From DATBVX01 sp963810775 (GTDB lineage: Bacteria > Pseudomonadota > Gammaproteobacteria > Steroidobacterales > Steroidobacteraceae), in the NCBI GenBank assembly GCA_963810775.1, contig CAWEOT010000009.1, positions 186,001-250,000 of the forward strand: a stretch of DNA of 64,000 nucleotides, read 5' to 3'. The notes below the pieces were generated by a model. The model had not been told where the DNA came from. It worked only from the letters and a program-made list of their open reading frames with translations, and did no database searches. A program made the translations under genes and the position numbers. Below are positions 43,976 through 50,821 of the stretch, in pieces. Each line of letters begins with the position of its first letter. The stretch's first letter is position 1.

Positions 43976-44808
43976 TGCGCACTTGGCAGCTTGGCCTCGA
44001 TCACGACATCGTAGTTAGCGAGCAGCTTCTGGTAGCTCGCCTCGAACGCACGCTGGCGACGGTCGTATTCCCAATCACGTTGCACTTCCTGTCTCACGGC
44101 GTCGAGCGATGGCGGCGTGCGCGGCGTGCGGGCGCTGACGCGCACGAGGTGCACGCCATACCCGGACCGCACCGGCCCCGTCCACTGGCCCAGCGGCAAC
44201 GTTTCCAGTGCCGTGGCGAAGTCCGCGCCGAAATCGCGCGTGATCATGTCGATGCCTTCACTGTCGACTGTGCGCGGCAGCATCGTCGGCTCGCCCAATG
44301 CAGCATCCGAGCGTCCTGCGCTCAGCGCCGTTTTGGCCGCCTTTACGCGTGTCTCAGCTCCAGCTATCGACGGATCGAAATACAGTTGCTCGAAACTGAC
44401 GATCGCCGGCCCTACGAACTTTCCCTGATGCGCTTGCAGATAGGCCGCGAGATCGGCGTCGGTCGGTGTCATGCGCTCGCCAGCTTCCTCGGCCATGACC
44501 TCGAGTTTCTGGCGAACCCGCCGCTTGATGACCGGGTCATCGCGGTCGAGACCCAGCGCCTTGCCCTCGCGGTACAGGACTTCGTCACTGACATAGCTGT
44601 CGACGATGCCGGACAGCTCGTGCGCGGTCGGCGGCCGATTCCACGTCGCCTGGAAGCGTTGGGCGAGTTCATCAACCTGCGCCTGACTGACGACGATGCG
44701 TCGCTCGTCGCTGCTACCTGGTGCGACGTGCCCGTAATAAAGGAATAGCGCAAGCCCGATGACCAGGAAGTGCAGCAGCGGCTCCCGCAAGATCCGTCCG
44801 AAACTCAC
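43972..44808 (-). CDS. PpiC-type peptidyl-prolyl isomerase, membrane-anchored
   Basis: 278 residues. One N-terminal helix (LLHFLVIGLALFLYYGHVAP) anchors the protein in the inner membrane facing the periplasm. The rotamase core shows LPLGQWTGPVRSGYGVHLVR. The chaperone-like arm is LAQRFQATWNRPPTAHELSG. It is probably a foldase for the HupE/UreJ-like or DUF3604 partner; the three genes together resemble a set seen next to each other in other bacteria. It lies first in a two-gene operon. Confidence 0.87.
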   Translation of the reverse strand: MSFGRILREPLLHFLVIGLALFLYYGHVAPGSSDERRIVVSQAQVDELAQRFQATWNRPPTAHELSGIVDSYVSDEVLYREGKALGLDRDDPVIKRRVRQKLEVMAEEAGERMTPTDADLAAYLQAHQGKFVGPAIVSFEQLYFDPSIAGAETRVKAAKTALSAGRSDAALGEPTMLPRTVDSEGIDMITRDFGADFATALETLPLGQWTGPVRSGYGVHLVRVSARTPRTPPSLDAVRQEVQRDWEYDRRQRAFEASYQKLLANYDVVIEAKLPSAQ

Positions 44809-45151
44809 GTCTTAGCACCACTCCTTGAGATTCATGGGCCTTGCTGACCAGGTGTTCGTTGAAGAATCGGTAGCACTTTCTTTTCGAGGCGTTCCTCGAT
44901 GCGATTGACATGATCGCCCTGGTAGATTTCGGCGACGTGCGCGACCCTGCTAGACGTTCAGGATGTCGTTACAGCTGTGAGTTTCAATGTCGGATCATGC
45001 CGCGAATTGGGCGGAGGTGCGCGTATTATCCATATCCTACCGCAGTGGGGTCTCGCACCGTCTTAGGGATAGCATCGCTCCCGAAGCCAGGCGCGCTGCT
45101 TACCATGAACGCCGTGGCTGTGCGGAGAAATGGTGACCGTGAAAATCTTGG
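44809..45151. other. Intergenic region with promoter of ppiC operon
   Basis: No gene is supported. Both strands lack a ribosome site and family match. The first 100 bp upstream of 44808 should hold the promoter of the leftward operon; no clear consensus was found. Confidence 0.45.
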
Positions 45152-45183
45152 GCTGTGACAACGCGTTGGAGCAAACGCGGGAG
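45152..45183 (+). other. attC left half, type B, cut by IS110-family element
   Basis: ctgtgacaacgcgttggagc aaacgcgggag is the R'' (degenerate) and left arm of a type B site. The matching centre and right half lie at 46338-46395, on the other side of the insertion sequence. Confidence 0.82.
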
Positions 45184-45198
45184 CAACTGTGTTGAGAG

Positions 45199-46140
45199 TC
45201 AAGCGCCGTGTAGAGTCGCATCCCAGGCGGCGTTGTCGCGGACCATGGCGTTGAGGATGGTCAGGAGCTTTCGCATGCAGGCGGTGATGGCGAGTTTCTT
45301 CGGTTTGCCGGCACGGACCAGACGCTGGTAGAAGGCGCGAATCACCGGATTGCAACGCAGCGCCGTGACCGTCGTCATGTACAACACTGCTCGCAAGTCA
45401 GCCCGTCCGCCCCAGCAGTGGCGCTTGCCGCGCAGCGTGCCAGAGTCGCGGTTGAAAGGCGCTACGCCGACCAGAGCGGCGAGTTTGCGACGATTGAGCT
45501 TGCCGAGTTCGGGCAATGAAGCACACAGCGACAGGATGGTTTGCTTGCCAACGCCCTTTACTGCGCCCAGCAGATTCTCGCGCTCGCGCCACACTGGGCT
45601 GGCTCGCAGCAAACCGCTGAGGTCACGGTCGATTTCTTTGATTCGCCTGACGAGCCACACGATGTGTGCCTTGAGTTCTCGGCGCACCAGCGGGGCGGCC
45701 CTATCCAGCCGCTGTCGCTCAGTCGTCAGCATGCCGATGAGCTGCCGGCGACGCGTTAATACGGCCTCGAGCGCTTGGGTTTGCTCATCCTTCAGGGGTC
45801 GCACTTCGGGCTTGATGGCCAGCGCGAATGCGACCAGAACGGCCGCGTCGATTTTGTCGGTTTTCGCCAATCGCGCACTCGCCCTGGCGAAGTCACGCAC
45901 CTGGCGAGGATTCACCACGATCACCGGCAGGCGGGCAGCGGACAATGCCGCCACCACCGGGGCTTCATACCCGCCGGTGGCTTCCAGCACGACACGCTCG
46001 ATCGGCAGATCCTTCAAGCGTTTGACCAGCGGCTCGATCCCCTCCGGGTCGTTGTCGTACCTAAACACCTCGTTCGATGAGGTGCACACGTCCAAGGTGC
46101 CTTTCGAGACATCAATTCCAATATTGATCGGCTCTGCCAT
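45199..46140 (-). CDS. IS110-family transposase (DEDD recombinase)
   Basis: 313 residues. N-terminal DEDD (RuvC-like) domain: MAEPINIGIDVSKGTLDVC (first Asp), VVLEATGGYEAPVVAALSAA (Glu), RLAKTDKIDAAVLVAFA (Asp pair). C-terminal Transposase_20 domain with VKGVGKQTILSLCASLPELG and RHCWGGRADLRAVLYMTTVT, containing the serine-type catalytic region of this family. The ATG at 46140 is preferred; an upstream extension lacks similarity. Length is normal, so the element may be active. Confidence 0.93.
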   Translation of the reverse strand: MAEPINIGIDVSKGTLDVCTSSNEVFRYDNDPEGIEPLVKRLKDLPIERVVLEATGGYEAPVVAALSAARLPVIVVNPRQVRDFARASARLAKTDKIDAAVLVAFALAIKPEVRPLKDEQTQALEAVLTRRRQLIGMLTTERQRLDRAAPLVRRELKAHIVWLVRRIKEIDRDLSGLLRASPVWRERENLLGAVKGVGKQTILSLCASLPELGKLNRRKLAALVGVAPFNRDSGTLRGKRHCWGGRADLRAVLYMTTVTALRCNPVIRAFYQRLVRAGKPKKLAITACMRKLLTILNAMVRDNAAWDATLHGA

Positions 46141-46337
46141 ACGGTTCCTTCTCCCAGCCTTGCGGGATGCGGGCTTTGAACCCTCGCAACTGTTCGGGAT
46201 AAAAGAGCTCAACCGACGTGATGACCCACGCTCCCGCACGGTCTTGGAACCTCGGGTAGAACGGTCTATCACGCCGGTTGAAACCGTAGCAGACACCCTC
46301 TTGTTATGCATCGAAGCCCACCGCCGTGAACATACAA
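46141..46337 (-). ncRNA. Possible bridge RNA region of the IS110 element
   Basis: The 197 bp between the inferred left end and the transposase start hold no ORF of note. In IS110-group elements this is where the bridge RNA is encoded; it pairs with donor and target DNA. Several short hairpins are visible. If so, one loop should pair with attC sequence around gcgggag/ggataaag. I could not fold it. Confidence 0.4.
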
Positions 46338-46395
46338 GGGATAAAGTGTCAGCATCCACTACACGACAGCGCGTTGCTCAACGTGGACGTTAGAC
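46338..46395 (+). other. attC right half, type B
   Basis: gggataaagtgtcagcatcc centre, right arm gttgctcaacgtggac and R' GTTAGAC. It pairs with the left half at 45152-45183. Confidence 0.85.
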
Positions 46396-46400
46396 CCCAA

Positions 46401-47015
46401 ATGGATGCCTTGGAGCTACCGTTTGAGTATTGCGCCTTGCGCTTCCTTCTTCAGTGGGAGCAGCGGGAGCGTGCCCTACACGAGCAGATCGCCGGCCATC
46501 CGTCGTTACAGCACGTTCGCGCTGCGCTCAGCTATTTCCAAGTATCACGAACATTCGCCGACCTCGCATCTGATGAAGTCGCTCAAGCGGTTTTGGATGC
46601 GCTCCGACAAGTTGATGCCGAATCGCAGTTATCGCCAGAAGAGAAGGTTGAAAGACTGGCGGCGCGATTCATGGAGAGGTTCAATCAGCGCAATCTCTCG
46701 GCTGCCTCGAAACTGTTCTGGCTAAAACATAGGTGGCCTTACATCATTTATGACTCCCGAGCCGTGAACGCACTCCGAGAGCTTGGCGATGACTTCGGAA
46801 GCCCCAGCTACAGCGAATACTGTTCTTCGTGGCGAAATCAATACAACCGACACGAAATAGCAATAAAGAATGCTGCTTCTCGGCTGCACGAGATCCGGCC
46901 ATTTGTCCGTCCATGGCAACGGACAGATGCGGAGCTGACTGCGCTTGCTTCGCAGCCCTGGTTCCTCGAACGGATTTTTGACATCTACCTTTGGGAGATA
47001 AGCGTTGACGGCTAA
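46401..47015 (+). CDS. Cassette protein of unknown function
   Basis: 204 residues from ATG 46401, 5 bp after R'. Helical throughout: FEYCALRFLLQWEQRERALH, then SYFQVSRTFADLASDEVAQA and ASKLFWLKHRWPYIIYDSRA. No signal peptide or membrane segment, slightly acidic, with several tryptophans. It looks like a soluble globular protein. No family or catalytic motif recognised. The stop codon TAA lies in the next R''. The IS element now separates it from anything upstream. Confidence 0.65.
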   Translation: MDALELPFEYCALRFLLQWEQRERALHEQIAGHPSLQHVRAALSYFQVSRTFADLASDEVAQAVLDALRQVDAESQLSPEEKVERLAARFMERFNQRNLSAASKLFWLKHRWPYIIYDSRAVNALRELGDDFGSPSYSEYCSSWRNQYNRHEIAIKNAASRLHEIRPFVRPWQRTDAELTALASQPWFLERIFDIYLWEISVDG

Positions 47016-47096
47016 CAACCGGTTGCAGCGGACTGCGAAAGACGGAGTGCCGGCATCCAATACACAGAGTTCGGCCCCTGAACTGGGACGTTAGGG
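47010..47096 (+). other. attC, type A, altered R'
   Basis: R'' GGCTAAC; R' GTTAGGG (last base G, not Y). Centre reads agacggagtgccggcatcc. Confidence 0.82.
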
Positions 47097-47122
47097 TGCT
47101 GCCGTAAACGCTGAAAAACGCG

Positions 47123-47626
47123 ATGGCCAACGCAATCACGATCCGACAGGCTGATGAAAGAGATAGAGCTAGCTTGGAGGGCTGCTTTGACGAATTGCAA
47201 TCCTTTGAGCACTCAATTGAATCGAATCGCGCTGAATCTTCTTTGATCCGAAGTGCATACATCCGTGGTTTGTTTGACGATTGCGCAGAGTCCTCAGGTG
47301 CGATATTTGTTGCCGAGGTGAGCAATCGAGTCGTCGGCTTCGTGTGTGTGCTGTCGCGCCTGGATTCGAAGGACATTATCGAAAGAGATCGCGACCATGC
47401 GTATGTCACGGACCTGGTGGTTCTCGAACCCTATCGAAAGGCGGGAATCGCCTCGGAGTTGATACGAGTTGCCGAGGCGCATGCGTGTTCGGCCGGGGCA
47501 CGCCGGTTGCGCGTCGGTGTATTGGCTGCGAACAGTGGAGCCCACAATCTGTACCGAAAGCTGGGCTATCACGATCAAGAGATTGTTCTCGAAAAGACAC
47601 TCGGCCCCACGCAAGCAGCAACCTAA
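47123..47626 (+). CDS. GNAT family N-acetyltransferase, 2
   Basis: 167 residues. Opening NAITIRQADERDRASLEGCF. Acetyl-CoA motif A as VTDLVVLEPYRKAGIASELI (R-x-x-G-I-A). Motif B as ANSGAHNLYRKLGYHDQEIV. The order and spacing of the two motifs fit the GNAT fold. A small-molecule or protein N-acetyltransferase. Different from the acetyltransferase at 6462. Confidence 0.88.
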   Translation: MANAITIRQADERDRASLEGCFDELQSFEHSIESNRAESSLIRSAYIRGLFDDCAESSGAIFVAEVSNRVVGFVCVLSRLDSKDIIERDRDHAYVTDLVVLEPYRKAGIASELIRVAEAHACSAGARRLRVGVLAANSGAHNLYRKLGYHDQEIVLEKTLGPTQAAT

Positions 47627-47683
47627 CAAGCGGTTGGAGCGGACCGCTGAGAAGCGCGGCCGCTCAGCCGCAGCCCGTCAGGC
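47621..47683 (+). other. attC, shortened divergent
   Basis: R'' ACCTAAC, arm aagcggttggagcggaccgc, and a right end ccgtcaggc with a GTCAGGC core. Only 63 bp; the shared centre is missing. Confidence 0.6.
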
Positions 47684-47701
47684 GCTCTTGAAGGAGTTGA
47701 C

Positions 47702-48133
47702 ATGGCTGATAGCGCAAGAACCACCACCGGCGGTTGCCTTTGCGGAGCCGTGCGGTACGAGGTGAAGGGACCGTTACGCGACGTAGTCAATTGTCATTGC
47801 AGCATGTGCCAACGCCAGCATGGCAATTTTGGCCCACATTCAAAAGCGAGAAAGATAAATATCACGATCACAACTGACTCAGGTCTTGCTTGGTACCAGA
47901 CGTCCGAGGTAGCCCGGCGGGGCTTCTGCCGTCTATGCGGCTCCGGCCTGTTCTGGGAGCCGTTTGACTTGGACGCTACTGGGATCATTGCAGGCACGCT
48001 CGATGGCCCGACTGGACTGAGAACCATTGGCCATATCTTCGTTAGCGAGAAATGTGACTTTTATGAAATCACTGATGACCTTCCACAGTTTGCTGGATTG
48101 TCAAATGGGGAGCTCGTTGACGACTACAAGTGA
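47702..48133 (+). CDS. GFA/CENP-V domain protein, 1
   Basis: 143 residues. Zinc-binding pattern of glutathione-dependent formaldehyde-activating (GFA) proteins: GGCLCGAVRYEVKG, NCHCSMCQRQHG and RGFCRLCGSGLFW, giving seven conserved cysteines plus histidine. The fold is that of Gfa-like proteins, most of which act on glutathione adducts or have unknown roles. AAGGAG lies at a good distance before ATG 47702. A second member is at 57054. Confidence 0.87.
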   Translation: MADSARTTTGGCLCGAVRYEVKGPLRDVVNCHCSMCQRQHGNFGPHSKARKINITITTDSGLAWYQTSEVARRGFCRLCGSGLFWEPFDLDATGIIAGTLDGPTGLRTIGHIFVSEKCDFYEITDDLPQFAGLSNGELVDDYK

Positions 48134-48145
48134 TTTCTGTGCCGC

Positions 48146-48168
48146 GCCTAACCAGCAGTTGCGCGTTA
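48146..48168 (+). other. attC stub
   Basis: R'' GCCTAAC followed by cagcagttgcgcg, then no further attC structure. Marks the end of the GFA cassette and the join to an inverted gene. Confidence 0.45.
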
Positions 48169-48432
48169 CTACGCACCGCTCGAACCCCACCAGGCCAAGA
48201 ACTCTTTCCGATCGATCGCCCCGTCGCGGTCGGTGTCAATCGTATTGAAGCGATTATGCCGCTGAGCGGGCGGCATCTTCGCCCCCAGGCTGTCGAGGAG
48301 CTTCGAGTATTCCGTGAAATCGATGCGCTGATCGCCGTTCAAATCGCACTCGTCGAACTGCTCTTCGGCATCGGCTAGTTCGTCGCTGGTTAACGGGCGA
48401 CTCCCCGGTATTGACTGATTGCGTGGCGTCAT
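48169..48432 (-). CDS. EF-hand calcium-binding protein (reverse orientation)
   Basis: 87 residues with two canonical EF-hand loops, DLNGDQRIDFTE and DTDRDGAIDRKE, each with the Asp/Asn ligands at 1, 3, 5 and a Glu at 12. No signal peptide. A small cytosolic calcium-binding protein, similar to other short bacterial EF-hand proteins. It is transcribed opposite to the array, so it needs its own promoter (not recognised). Strand and position make it unusual among these cassettes. Confidence 0.85.
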   Translation of the reverse strand: MTPRNQSIPGSRPLTSDELADAEEQFDECDLNGDQRIDFTEYSKLLDSLGAKMPPAQRHNRFNTIDTDRDGAIDRKEFLAWWGSSGA

Positions 48433-48559
48433 GGCGATTTAACCTCCATTTCTTCTTGCCGACGGGAAGCATAGCGGCTGCCGACGGCTGGGGGCACTAT
48501 GTCGGCTTCTGGCTGTCCCCATCCTTGGTTTGTTATTTTCCTCAGCATATATCTATACC
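48433..48559 (+). repeat. Intergenic with dispersed repeat before an attC
   Basis: No gene. The stretch ggctgtccccatccttggtt (48511-48530) and the tail atatatctatacccc (48547-48561) repeat sequence found at 39960-40000. The EF-hand promoter should lie here. Confidence 0.45.
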
Positions 48560-48647
48560 CCCTGACAACGCGTTGGAGCAAACGCGAGAGGGATAAAGTG
48601 CCAGCATCCATTACCCAGCAGCGCGTTGCTCACCGCGGACGTTAGGA
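48560..48647 (+). other. attC, type B, altered ends
   Basis: R'' CCCTGAC, R' GTTAGGA; arms intact apart from accgcgg in the right arm. Confidence 0.83.
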
Positions 48648-48691
48648 GTCCAAAGCACCCGTTGCTGTAGCTGTTCGCCCAAGGAGTCACC

Positions 48692-49090
48692 ATGCGAATG
48701 TTGAAGAGAGTTCTTGCCATCCTCGCCTTGACGGCCAGCGCCATCGTCGCACATGTGCCAGCGTCGGGGCAGCCAACACCGAAACTTCAGCAGTTCGTCT
48801 ACGTCCTCAAGGTCACCCCAGCGTTCCACGACGAGAGCAAGTGGACTCAGAAGGAGAACGACGCCGTGGATCGTCACTTCGCACGACTCACAGAAGCAAC
48901 CAAGGCGGGTCGTGTCATCTTCGCAGGAAGAACAAGCGAACCACTGGAAAAGACCTTTGGCCTCGTTGTCTTCGAAGCCGAGGATGAATCAGTCGCCAGG
49001 CAATTCATGGAGTCCGACCCGGCGGTCGTCGCCGGCGTGATGTCTGCCACCCTGCATCCCTACGTACTCGCACTGCAGAGAAGGCAATGA
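48692..49090 (+). CDS. YCII-like exported protein
   Basis: 132 residues. Signal peptide (LKRVLAILALTASAIVAHVP, cleavage near SGQPT). The mature part fits the YCII/EthD-like ferredoxin fold: FVYVLKVTPAFHDESKWTQK, VDRHFARLTEATKAGRVIFA, TFGLVVFEAEDESVARQFME. Its conserved H-x-x-x-L type residues suggest a small-molecule isomerase or lyase, here exported. First of three exported genes in one cassette; it overlaps the next start by 4 bp if that gene starts at 49087. Confidence 0.8.
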   Translation: MRMLKRVLAILALTASAIVAHVPASGQPTPKLQQFVYVLKVTPAFHDESKWTQKENDAVDRHFARLTEATKAGRVIFAGRTSEPLEKTFGLVVFEAEDESVARQFMESDPAVVAGVMSATLHPYVLALQRRQ

Positions 49091-49146
49091 CGCCGCAGAC
49101 GCATAACCGCGACGCGTTCAACCGGACCCGCCGGGCCGAGGCAACG

Positions 49147-49695
49147 ATGAAGAAGCTCATATGCACGTGGGGAATTACTTTGTTCGTAGGGTGCGCTACT
49201 GTTTCCCTCGTCCATGCCGTCGAGCCCGGGGCGGGCGCAGAGAAGGACAAGTCGATGGTTGCAACGGCTGATGAAATCGCCATTCGCAAGATCATTCAGG
49301 ATGAGATTGCCACTTGGAATCGGGGAGACGCTGCGGCGTACTCACGCCAGTTTGCCGCCGATGGGACATTCACCAACATTCGGGGCCAGTTCTTCGTCGG
49401 TCACGAGGCATTTCTGAAGCAGCACGAGGTGATCTTCCAAGGCATTTTCAGGAACACGAGATTGCAGCAAGGGATCGTCTCGCTCAAATTCAACGGACCC
49501 GATGTCGCCGTCGTTGAGACGCTGACCTCAGTCACTGGCATGGCGGAGACGGCACCGGGAACGGCCACGGACAGCAAAGGGCGTCTGCGCACGCGGCTGC
49601 TGCAGGTCGTCGCGAGACGGGGTGGGGAATGGAAGATCGTCGCGTATCACAACGTGGACGTAAAGCCCGGAATTCCAGTCCCCGAGCCAAATTGA
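49147..49695 (+). CDS. NTF2-like (SgcJ/DUF4440-type) exported protein
   Basis: 182 residues from ATG 49147; another ATG at 49087 overlaps the preceding gene. Signal peptide MKKLICTWGITLFVGCATVS. NTF2-like fold: DEIAIRKIIQDEIATWNRGD, AYSRQFAADGTFTNIRGQFF, and RRGGEWKIVAYHNVDV. Members act as small-ligand enzymes or as immune/signal accessory domains. Being secreted beside a YCII-like and a cytochrome P460 protein suggests a shared periplasmic function. Confidence 0.82.
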   Translation: MKKLICTWGITLFVGCATVSLVHAVEPGAGAEKDKSMVATADEIAIRKIIQDEIATWNRGDAAAYSRQFAADGTFTNIRGQFFVGHEAFLKQHEVIFQGIFRNTRLQQGIVSLKFNGPDVAVVETLTSVTGMAETAPGTATDSKGRLRTRLLQVVARRGGEWKIVAYHNVDVKPGIPVPEPN

Positions 49696-49770
49696 CTGTT
49701 CGGCCGCCGTCCTTACCGCACAGACGGTGACGTTCAAATCGCCGGGCAAACAATTACGAAAGGATCAGCC

Positions 49771-50307
49771 ATGAAGCGCAAAAGCAAGGTCACGATTGCG
49801 ATAGCCACGGCAGTGCTCGCCGTCGTGGCCGGTACAGCCCTTTCCGCGCAAGACAAGTACTCGCTCATATCGCCGAGCGGTATCGCGTTCTCCGACTTCA
49901 AGGGATACGAGGACTGGGCGGTGGTCTCTTCCGCCCGCACCGACGAAGTGCTCAAGGTGATCGTCGCCAATCCGACCATGATCAAGGCGTACAAGGCCGG
50001 CGTTCCGGGCAACGGCCAGCCTTTCCCGGACGGCTCCAAGATCGTGAAGCTCCAGTGGAAGCCGAAGAAAAGCACGGAGGCCCCCTTCGTCGTGGATGTG
50101 CCAGACATCTTCACGCAGGCTTTCGTCATCGAAAAGGACGGCAAGAAATTTCCGAAAAGCGGCGGATGGGGATACGCGCTGTTCAACTACGATGCCAAAG
50201 GCGACAAGTTTACGGTCGATCCCAGCGGCGTCTCAGACTGCGGACACGCATGCCATGTGAAAGTGAAGGCTAAGGACCATATCTTCCACCCGTACCAGAA
50301 GCGTTAG
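49771..50307 (+). CDS. Cytochrome P460-family protein with CxxxCH
   Basis: 178 residues. Signal peptide MKRKSKVTIAIATAVLAVVA with cleavage near SAQD. P460 domain: FKGYEDWAVVSSARTDEVLK, PDGSKIVKLQWKPKKS and a final HIFHPYQKR. The heme site reads C157-G-H-A-C161-H162, that is CxxxCH rather than the usual CxxCH. P460 proteins oxidise hydroxylamine or bind nitric oxide. It is the last of a three-gene cassette, and one of few redox proteins in the array. Confidence 0.85.
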   Translation: MKRKSKVTIAIATAVLAVVAGTALSAQDKYSLISPSGIAFSDFKGYEDWAVVSSARTDEVLKVIVANPTMIKAYKAGVPGNGQPFPDGSKIVKLQWKPKKSTEAPFVVDVPDIFTQAFVIEKDGKKFPKSGGWGYALFNYDAKGDKFTVDPSGVSDCGHACHVKVKAKDHIFHPYQKR

Positions 50308-50374
50308 ACGCACGATGGAAACGGCGGCGCGAAGGGGTTGTGCTCAGGCATCTCGAGATGCAGTTGCGCGAGCT

Positions 50375-50455
50375 TGGAGACAACGTTTGGAGCAGACGCG
50401 AAATGGTGCCAGCGTCCAAAACACAGCGGCGCGTGGCTCAACGCGGACGTTAGGC
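50375..50455 (+). other. attC, type B, shortened
   Basis: R'' TGGAGAC (degenerate), R' GTTAGGC; the centre lacks the ataaa segment (aaatggtgcc instead of aaatggataaagtgcc). Confidence 0.72.
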
Positions 50456-50468
50456 GACGGGGGGAATC

Positions 50469-50816
50469 GTGATCGTTACACGTGAATCGCTAAAGGCGAT
50501 CGTCTTTGACGGATTGCGCATCTTTGACTACACAGCGACCCGGAACCTCAGCTCCTCCCTGGCGGTGGTTGAGGTCCCTCCGAATGCCCAACACGCGGCG
50601 GCGTTCTCTAAGCGCTCTGACAAGTACTACCTCGTGACGAAGGGTCTGATTCGATTTGTACTCGAGGGAAGCGAATTTGACTTGGGAGTAGGTGACTTCT
50701 GTTTCGTGCGATGCGGCCAGCGCTTCAGCTACTCAAATGACCGCTCGGAAACGGCGCTGCTGGTCTTGTTCCATACGCCGAATTTCAGTCTCGAACACGA
50801 AGTCTTAACCAGGTGA
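50469..50816 (+). CDS. Small cupin protein
   Basis: 115 residues from GTG 50469. One cupin barrel: a first motif near PPNAQHAAAFSKRSDKYYLV, where only one histidine is seen, then GVGDFCFVRCGQRFSYS and VLFHTPNFSLEHE. Lacks the full set of metal-binding histidines, so it may be a ligand-binding rather than an enzymatic cupin. Overlaps the next gene's GTG start by 4 bp (GTGA). Confidence 0.75.
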   Translation: MIVTRESLKAIVFDGLRIFDYTATRNLSSSLAVVEVPPNAQHAAAFSKRSDKYYLVTKGLIRFVLEGSEFDLGVGDFCFVRCGQRFSYSNDRSETALLVLFHTPNFSLEHEVLTR

Positions 50817-50821
50817 AACAC

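Larger units (their letters stand above)
45184..46337 (-). mobile_element. IS110-family insertion sequence inside an attC
   Basis: About 1154 bp between the two halves of an attC (gcgggag at 45183 and gggataaag at 46338). No long terminal inverted repeats and no obvious target duplication were noticed, as is usual for IS110. The transposase occupies 45199-46140. The noncoding part is long (about 197 bp) on the transposase upstream side and only 15 bp on the downstream side, the layout of the IS110 rather than IS1111 group. Exact ends are inferred from the attC consensus. Confidence 0.85.

Noticed and set aside
44910..45158. 82-codon plus-strand frame before the IS110-family element
   Set aside because: No ribosome site, no similarity, and it runs into attC sequence.
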